Part shown: one piece after another, positions 12,857 to 16,486 of the stretch
Numbering within the stretch: position 1 is the stretch's first letter
Layout: each line of letters begins with the position of its first letter
Source of the DNA: Acidobacteriota bacterium
GTDB lineage: Bacteria > Actinomycetota > Acidimicrobiia > Acidimicrobiales > UBA8190
Length of the DNA: 16,486 bases
Direction of reading: 5' to 3'
NCBI GenBank assembly: GCA_028872975.1
Contig: JAGWNV010000027.1
Location: forward strand, 1 to 16,486
Notes under the pieces: generated by a model
The model's database searches: none
The model's input: the letters and a program-made list of their open reading frames with translations, nothing else
What the model was told of the DNA's origin: nothing
Made by a program: the position numbers and the translations under genes

Positions 12857-13318
12857 ATGCCGATGCACCGACCGCACCCTGGCGGGCGTGCCGGTCTCCG
12901 GCACTTCTACATCGGCTTCGCCCGGGTCCACAGTCGTCTCCTGCGCTCGACGAGGGGCCGGCCCAGCCGGCTCACGCCCCGGCTCCGTTGTCTCGTGCTC
13001 GAGACGATCGGGCGGCGCTCCCACCGTCGGCGCCAGACGGTCCTCCTCTACATGCCCACGGGCGGCGGCTTCGTCGTGTTGGCGTCGAACTTCGGCCGGG
13101 AGCATCCTCCGGCCTGGTGGCTGAACCTGGAGGCCACACCAGAGGCTGCCGTCCTGCTCGCCGGCCGGCGGGTCGAGGTGAGGGCCCGGGAGCTCCAGGG
13201 CGAGGAAAGAGCCGCGGCGTTGCGAGAGGCCGTCGCCTACAACAGGCAGTGGCGCGGGTACGCCCGGACCCTTCACCGCCACCTCCCGGTGGTCAGGCTG
13301 GAACAACGGAGCCCCTGA
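12857..13318 (+). CDS. DDN-type (F420-dependent-like) nitroreductase/quinone reductase family protein
   Basis: Predicted 153-aa split beta-barrel reductase of the FDOR-A/DDN type. Known members use cofactor F420H2 to reduce quinones, nitroimidazoles or other electron-poor substrates. Seen: an amphipathic N-terminal helix (LRHFYIGFARVHSRLLRS); the barrel strand LRCLVLETIGRRSHRRRQTVLLYM; the signature SNFGREHPPAWWLNLEATPEA (77-97), matching the family 'S..G....P.W..NL.A.P' block; VEVRARELQGEERAAAL; and a YARTL end. Length is typical. ATG 12857 is preferred, though its ribosome site is weak; ATG 12863 is in frame. F420 use is inferred from family membership and not from a unique motif. Confidence 0.82.
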   Translation: MPMHRPHPGGRAGLRHFYIGFARVHSRLLRSTRGRPSRLTPRLRCLVLETIGRRSHRRRQTVLLYMPTGGGFVVLASNFGREHPPAWWLNLEATPEAAVLLAGRRVEVRARELQGEERAAALREAVAYNRQWRGYARTLHRHLPVVRLEQRSP

Positions 13319-13331
13319 CCCGCCAGGTGCC

Positions 13332-13799
13332 CTAGGGACAGTCGATGCCGAGGCGGGCGTTGTCCCAGTTGAGGAGCCGCTCGTCGGGCACGATCTCGAT
13401 GGTCGTGACGCCGGTGTCGTAATGCGCCCGGGTCGCCTCCGGCATGGCGGCGCGATCGGTCCGGTACCGGTGGTACTTCTCGTGCATCGCCTCCCGGACC
13501 TGCTCGAGCTTGGCCGGGTCGTCGACGATCGTGGCCCGGCCGGTCGCCTGCACCCCGCAAAGCTCCGCCCATCGCGATCCCGATTCGACGAGGAACGACA
13601 CGCGAGGGTCGCGCTGGATGCGGCCGAACTTCTTCGTCTGCGCAGGGCCGCTCACGTAGATGCGCCGGTCGATCACGACGAACCACACCGGGAGCGTGAC
13701 GGGCACACCGTCACGCCGCAGCGTCGTGAGGATGCCGGTATGTGCCCCGCTCAGCACCTGCCACGCTTCGTCACGGCTCATCCGTACAGAACGCGGCAC
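13332..13799 (-). CDS. Pyridoxamine-5'-phosphate-oxidase-like split-barrel protein (FMN or F420)
   Basis: Predicted 155 aa. Seen: the opening MSRDEAWQVLSGAHTGILTT (7-26); RRDGVPVTLPVWFVVIDRRIYVSG (28-51); TKKFGRIQRDPRVSFLVESG (55-74), the standard strand-helix-strand of the FDOR-B/PPOX fold; and WAELCGVQATGRATIVDD. These resemble actinobacterial PPOX-class reductases that bind FMN or F420. True PNPOx activity is unlikely because the PLP-binding C-terminal region is absent. Start GTG 13799 has GGGGA 3 nt upstream and keeps the commonly seen RSVRM lead-in; ATG 13781 lacks a ribosome site. It converges on the DDN-like gene (13 bp gap) and is divergent from the LLM gene. Confidence 0.82.
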   Translation of the reverse strand: MPRSVRMSRDEAWQVLSGAHTGILTTLRRDGVPVTLPVWFVVIDRRIYVSGPAQTKKFGRIQRDPRVSFLVESGSRWAELCGVQATGRATIVDDPAKLEQVREAMHEKYHRYRTDRAAMPEATRAHYDTGVTTIEIVPDERLLNWDNARLGIDCP

Positions 13800-13868
13800 G
13801 CTTCCCCGATCCGCCTCCGGGCCCGGTGCAGCGGCGATCTCCCATGTGCGCAGCGGACCGGGCCCCTC

Positions 13869-13874
13869 TACTGT
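13869..13874 (+). promoter_or_regulatory. Putative -10 box (TACTGT) for the LLM gene
   Basis: TACTGT matches TAnnnT. Six nt later comes GTG 13881, which would be the first base of the transcript. The element lies in the 113-bp gap between the divergent PPOX-like and LLM genes. No good -35 is seen. Confidence 0.45.
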
Positions 13875-13880
13875 CTGCTC

Positions 13881-13916
13881 GTGATGATAGTGAGGACAGA
13901 GGGCGCCCACCCGTGA
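13881..13916 (+). CDS. Putative leaderless mini-ORF (11 codons) coupled to the LLM gene
   Basis: GTG ATG ATA GTG ... CCG TGA encodes a peptide reading MMIVRTEGAHP. The GTG is placed exactly 6 nt after the TACTGT box, so it may sit at the 5' end of the RNA. The TGA overlaps the GTG of the LLM gene (GTGA). This is the same layout as upstream of the EthD-like gene. The frame is also open further upstream, so length alone is no evidence; position is. Confidence 0.33.
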   Translation: MMIVRTEGAHP

Positions 13917-15271
13917 AGTTCGGCATGTTCTTCGAACACCAGGTTCCGCGCCCGTGGGACGACGGTGACGAGTCCCGTGTCTTCGCCGAGGCCCTCGAAC
14001 AGATAGAGCTGGCCGATCGGATCGGGATCGACTGCGCGTGGGTCGTCGAGCACCACTTCCTCGAGGAGTACTCGCATTCGAGCGCTCCGGAGCTCTTCCT
14101 CGCCGCCGCCTCCCAACGCACCCGGAGGATCCGACTCGGTCACGGCATCATGCACACGATCCCGGCGATCAACCACCCGGCACGGGTCGCCGAGCGGATC
14201 GCCACACTCGACGTCCTCTCCGGCGGGCGCGTCGAGTTCGGCACCGGGGAGGGGTCGGCCGCCGCCGAGCTCGACGGCTTCGGCGTCGAACCTGCGGAGA
14301 AGCGGGCCATGTGGGAGGAGGGCACCCGGGTGGCACTGCGTTGTCTGACGGAAACGCCCTTCTCGGGCCATGTCGGCGAGTACGTACGCCTGGCGCCGCG
14401 CAACGTCGTGCCCAAGCCGGTCCAGCGTCCGCACCCGCCGGTGTGGGTGGCGTGCACCAGGCGCGAGACGATCCAGCTGGCGGCCGAGCACGGCATCGGT
14501 GCCCTGTCGTTCGCCTTCTCGGATCCCGAGGAGGCCACACAGTGGGTCGACGACTACTACGGGACCCTCGCCACCAGCGGGGTCCCCATGGGCGATGCCG
14601 TCAACGCCAACCTCGCATGCGTCACGACGTTCTTCTGCCACGGCGACGCCGACGAGGCCGTCCGCCGGGGCGCGGAGGGGGGCAACTTCCTCGGGTACTC
14701 CCTCGGGCACTACTACGTGTTCGGCCGTCACAGACCAGGCGACGGCGACCTGTGGGCCGAGTACCAGGAGCGGCGGGCCGAGAGGGGATTCGACCCCGAG
14801 GCCGTGGCGCTGGCCGCCGCCAACTCGGGCACCCTCGGGGCCAAGGCCGTGCAGGAGGGGACGACGGGGCTGCGCGGGGCGATGGGGACCCCGGCACAGG
14901 TCCGCGAGTACCTACAACGCTACGAGGCCTGCGGAGTGGACCAGGTGATCCTGTCCTGCTCGACGGGGCGCAACCTCCACGAGCACATCATGGAGTCCCT
15001 CGAGCTCTTCGGCCGCGAGGTCCTGCCCGAGTTCGCAGAACGTGACGAGCAGGCGCAGCGTCTGAAGAGCGAGCGCCTCGAACCGGTGATCGCGGACGTG
15101 ATGCGGCGCAAGCCAGCCGGTGACCATCCTCGTCACGACCCCGAGTACGAGATCGCGGCCTACCCTCGGCGGGACGCCGACCGGCAGGAAAGCGGAAAGT
15201 TCCACCGCTGGCTGGACGAGTACACCGCCAAGATCGCCGGCGGCGAGGACGTGAGCAGGCGACTCACCTGA
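13913..15271 (+). CDS. LLM-class (bacterial-luciferase-like) flavin-dependent oxidoreductase
   Basis: Predicted 452-aa TIM-barrel flavoprotein that oxidises an unknown substrate with FMNH2 or F420H2. Seen: KFGMFFEHQ (2-10); FAEALEQIELADRIGIDCAWVVEHHFLEEYSHSSAPELFLAA, the conserved EHH region of luciferase-like enzymes (about 24-65); RIRLGHGIM; NHPARVAERIATLDVLSGGRVEFGTGEG; and PVWVACTRRETIQLAAEHG. The last ~90 residues form a charged extension (from about ELFGREVLPEF) beyond the standard barrel, a feature I associate with actinobacterial members. Start GTG 13913 overlaps the TGA of a mini-ORF; AGAGGG sits about 10 nt upstream. The physiological substrate is unknown. The neighbours (DDN-, PPOX- and DAO-type redox proteins) suggest a catabolic or detoxifying role. 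Confidence 0.88.
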   Translation: MKFGMFFEHQVPRPWDDGDESRVFAEALEQIELADRIGIDCAWVVEHHFLEEYSHSSAPELFLAAASQRTRRIRLGHGIMHTIPAINHPARVAERIATLDVLSGGRVEFGTGEGSAAAELDGFGVEPAEKRAMWEEGTRVALRCLTETPFSGHVGEYVRLAPRNVVPKPVQRPHPPVWVACTRRETIQLAAEHGIGALSFAFSDPEEATQWVDDYYGTLATSGVPMGDAVNANLACVTTFFCHGDADEAVRRGAEGGNFLGYSLGHYYVFGRHRPGDGDLWAEYQERRAERGFDPEAVALAAANSGTLGAKAVQEGTTGLRGAMGTPAQVREYLQRYEACGVDQVILSCSTGRNLHEHIMESLELFGREVLPEFAERDEQAQRLKSERLEPVIADVMRRKPAGDHPRHDPEYEIAAYPRRDADRQESGKFHRWLDEYTAKIAGGEDVSRRLT

Positions 15272-15312
15272 GCGGATGCCCGGTCTCGCAACCTGACCAG
15301 TAGGGGATGCTC

Positions 15313-16486
15313 TCAGCCGCCGAGGAGGCGATCGGCCGCCGACGCCACTCTCGATGGACGGCCGTGGCGACGCTCGGTCCGGTCGCCGAGGTTCGTCGCC
15401 CACAGCACGGCGTTGATGCCCATCCAGCGCAGCGGCTCCCGTTCCCACTTGGGCCCCCGGTGCCCGACCCAGGGCAGGCCCACGAGCTCGGTGTCCCGCC
15501 CGAGGATCAGGTCGGCGAGGGTGCGGCCGGCCAGATTGCTGGCGGCGACCCCGTCGCCGACGTACCCGCCGGCCCACGCCACGCCCGAGGACCGGTCGAG
15601 GCCGACCGACGGCCACCAGTCCCGAGGCACGCCGATCGGTCCGCCCCAGCGGTGGGTGATCTCGACTCCTCGCAACGCCGGGAACAGCTCGACGAGCGTC
15701 TCGCGCAACCCCTCGTGGATGCGGGGGTCGGTGTCGAATCGATCACGTGTCGTGGATGCGAAATGGTACGGGGCGCCCCGACCGCCGAAGGCGATGCGGC
15801 CGTCAGCCGTCCGCTGTCCGTAGATGACGAGCCGCCGCCCATCGGCGAAGGTCTCACGGTTGGCCAAGCCGATCTCGGCCCACACGGCGTCGTCCAGCGG
15901 CTCGGTGGCGAGCATCAGCGAGTAGACGGGAACGATCCGGCGCCGCCTGGCGGCGAGCGATTCCGACCAGGCCTCCAGGGCGACGACGACCACGTCGGCG
16001 GTCACCGTGCCACCGGCCGAGCGGACGACCGGCCGCCGGCCGGGGCCGCCGGGACGAACATCGAGCGCCGGCGTCCGTTCGAAGACGGAGACGCCGCGGC
16101 GCTCCACGGCATCGGCGAGCCCCCGGACCAGCCGGGCCGGATCGAGAGACGCACAGTGAGGAGTGAACGTGGCACCCCGCATCCCGGCGATGTCGACCAC
16201 CTCTCCGGCTTCGGCGCCGTCCATCCACCGCAGGTCGTCGTGGTCGAGGCCGAGAGCGTGGGCTTCGGCCACCTCGGCCCGCGCCGTCGTCACCTGGGCG
16301 GCGTTGCGGGCGGCCACGATGGAGCCGCCCTTGGCGAAGGCGCAGTCGATCTTCTCGGCGAGGGCCACCCGGCCGATCTCGTCGACGGCGGCCTGGAGCG
16401 TCCTGCGCATGGTGCGCGCCGCGTCCCTGCCGTGCTCCCGGGCCAGCCTGGCGTCGGACACGGGGAAGAGGCCGGAGCACCATCCT
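15313..16486 (-). CDS. FAD-dependent oxidoreductase, D-amino-acid-oxidase (DAO) superfamily, N-terminus cut by window edge
   Basis: Partial gene, about 390 codons visible, open to the right edge. DAO-type enzymes oxidise the C-N bond of amines or amino acids on FAD. Reading upstream of GTG 16461 the frame continues GWCSGLFPVSDARLAREHG. This matches the family's conserved 'GG(W/F)xSGLFP' segment, which follows the Rossmann motif. So the GTG at 16461 is not the start, and the GxGxxG FAD-binding end lies beyond the window. Seen further in: FTPHCASLDPARLVRGLADAVERRGVSVFE; VVVVALEAWSESL (second dinucleotide-fold strand); RIAFGGRGAPYHF; ITHRWGGPIGVPRDWWPSVG; and the C-terminal FAD-contact GGYVGDGVAASNLAGRTLADLI. 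The subfamily resembles PuuB/OrdL-like oxidases; the substrate is unknown. Confidence 0.88.
   Translation of the reverse strand, partial: GWCSGLFPVSDARLAREHGRDAARTMRRTLQAAVDEIGRVALAEKIDCAFAKGGSIVAARNAAQVTTARAEVAEAHALGLDHDDLRWMDGAEAGEVVDIAGMRGATFTPHCASLDPARLVRGLADAVERRGVSVFERTPALDVRPGGPGRRPVVRSAGGTVTADVVVVALEAWSESLAARRRRIVPVYSLMLATEPLDDAVWAEIGLANRETFADGRRLVIYGQRTADGRIAFGGRGAPYHFASTTRDRFDTDPRIHEGLRETLVELFPALRGVEITHRWGGPIGVPRDWWPSVGLDRSSGVAWAGGYVGDGVAASNLAGRTLADLILGRDTELVGLPWVGHRGPKWEREPLRWMGINAVLWATNLGDRTERRHGRPSRVASAADRLLGG

Noticed and set aside
13330..13337. CCCTAGGG palindrome at the PPOX-like stop codon
   Set aside because: Only 8 bp, in a 13-bp convergent gap, without an extended stem; consistent with chance.
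15272..15312. Gap between the LLM and DAO genes as a terminator site
   Set aside because: Only 4-5 bp imperfect pairings are visible; nothing I can support.
1..16486. tRNA/rRNA genes, CRISPR arrays, insertion sequences, attachment sites, toxin-antitoxin or anti-phage genes
   Set aside because: Read for on both strands; no cloverleaf, direct-repeat array, transposase/integrase motif or defence-type domain was seen. All large open frames resolve into housekeeping, signalling or redox genes or their shadows.

Overview
The window is very G+C-rich, roughly 70% or more by eye. It uses many GTG starts, stop/start overlaps of the GTGA type and TAnnnT-type -10 boxes. Gene content (a WS/DGAT acyltransferase, a Cfp30B-like two-domain VOC protein, a DDN-type and a PPOX-type split-barrel reductase, a long LLM flavin oxidoreductase) points to Actinomycetota. 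An uncultured member of Acidimicrobiia is my best guess, but this is inference from protein style and not a database result. I see no rRNA, tRNA, IS element, CRISPR array or phage gene, so this reads as ordinary chromosome.

Layout. (1) 20-3413, plus strand: a tightly overlapping three-gene unit with a WS/DGAT wax ester/triacylglycerol synthase, an LPLAT-type acyltransferase and a membrane-anchored beta-propeller protein. (2) 3496-4158, plus: a class II (fuculose-type) aldolase behind its own -10 box. (3) 4281-4787, plus: a stand-alone response-regulator receiver whose 3' end overlaps a convergent Cfp30B-like VOC protein (4762-5538, minus) by 26 bp. (4) 5680-8064, minus: a large PAS / multi-TM / GGDEF / EAL c-di-GMP enzyme. 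It is divergent from a secreted, C-terminally anchored protein (8219-9505, plus), and the 154-bp gap carries a perfect 16-bp palindrome. (5) 9521-12359, minus: a lipoprotein followed by a MASE1 histidine kinase. (6) 12456-16486: a redox/catabolic group with an EthD-like protein and a DDN-type reductase (plus), a PPOX-type reductase (minus), an LLM flavin oxidoreductase (plus) and a D-amino-acid-oxidase-type FAD oxidoreductase (minus) that is cut by the right edge of the window.

How the genes may work together. Region 1 fits neutral-lipid synthesis: acyl transfer to glycerol backbones, then a terminal DGAT step. The propeller would be an uncharacterised partner outside the membrane. Regions 3-5 are rich in signalling (receiver, c-di-GMP turnover, orphan kinase) and in exported proteins of unknown role. 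Region 6 looks like flavin/F420-type oxidation chemistry.

The most unusual DNA-level observation is that two separate genes in region 6 (EthD-like and LLM) share one 5' design. In each, a TAnnnT -10 box sits exactly 6 nt upstream of a start codon. That codon opens a 10-11 codon mini-ORF whose TGA overlaps the GTG of the main gene. This predicts leaderless mini-ORFs translationally coupled to the enzyme genes. Two operator-like palindromes (8121-8136 and 11216-11231) also deserve attention.
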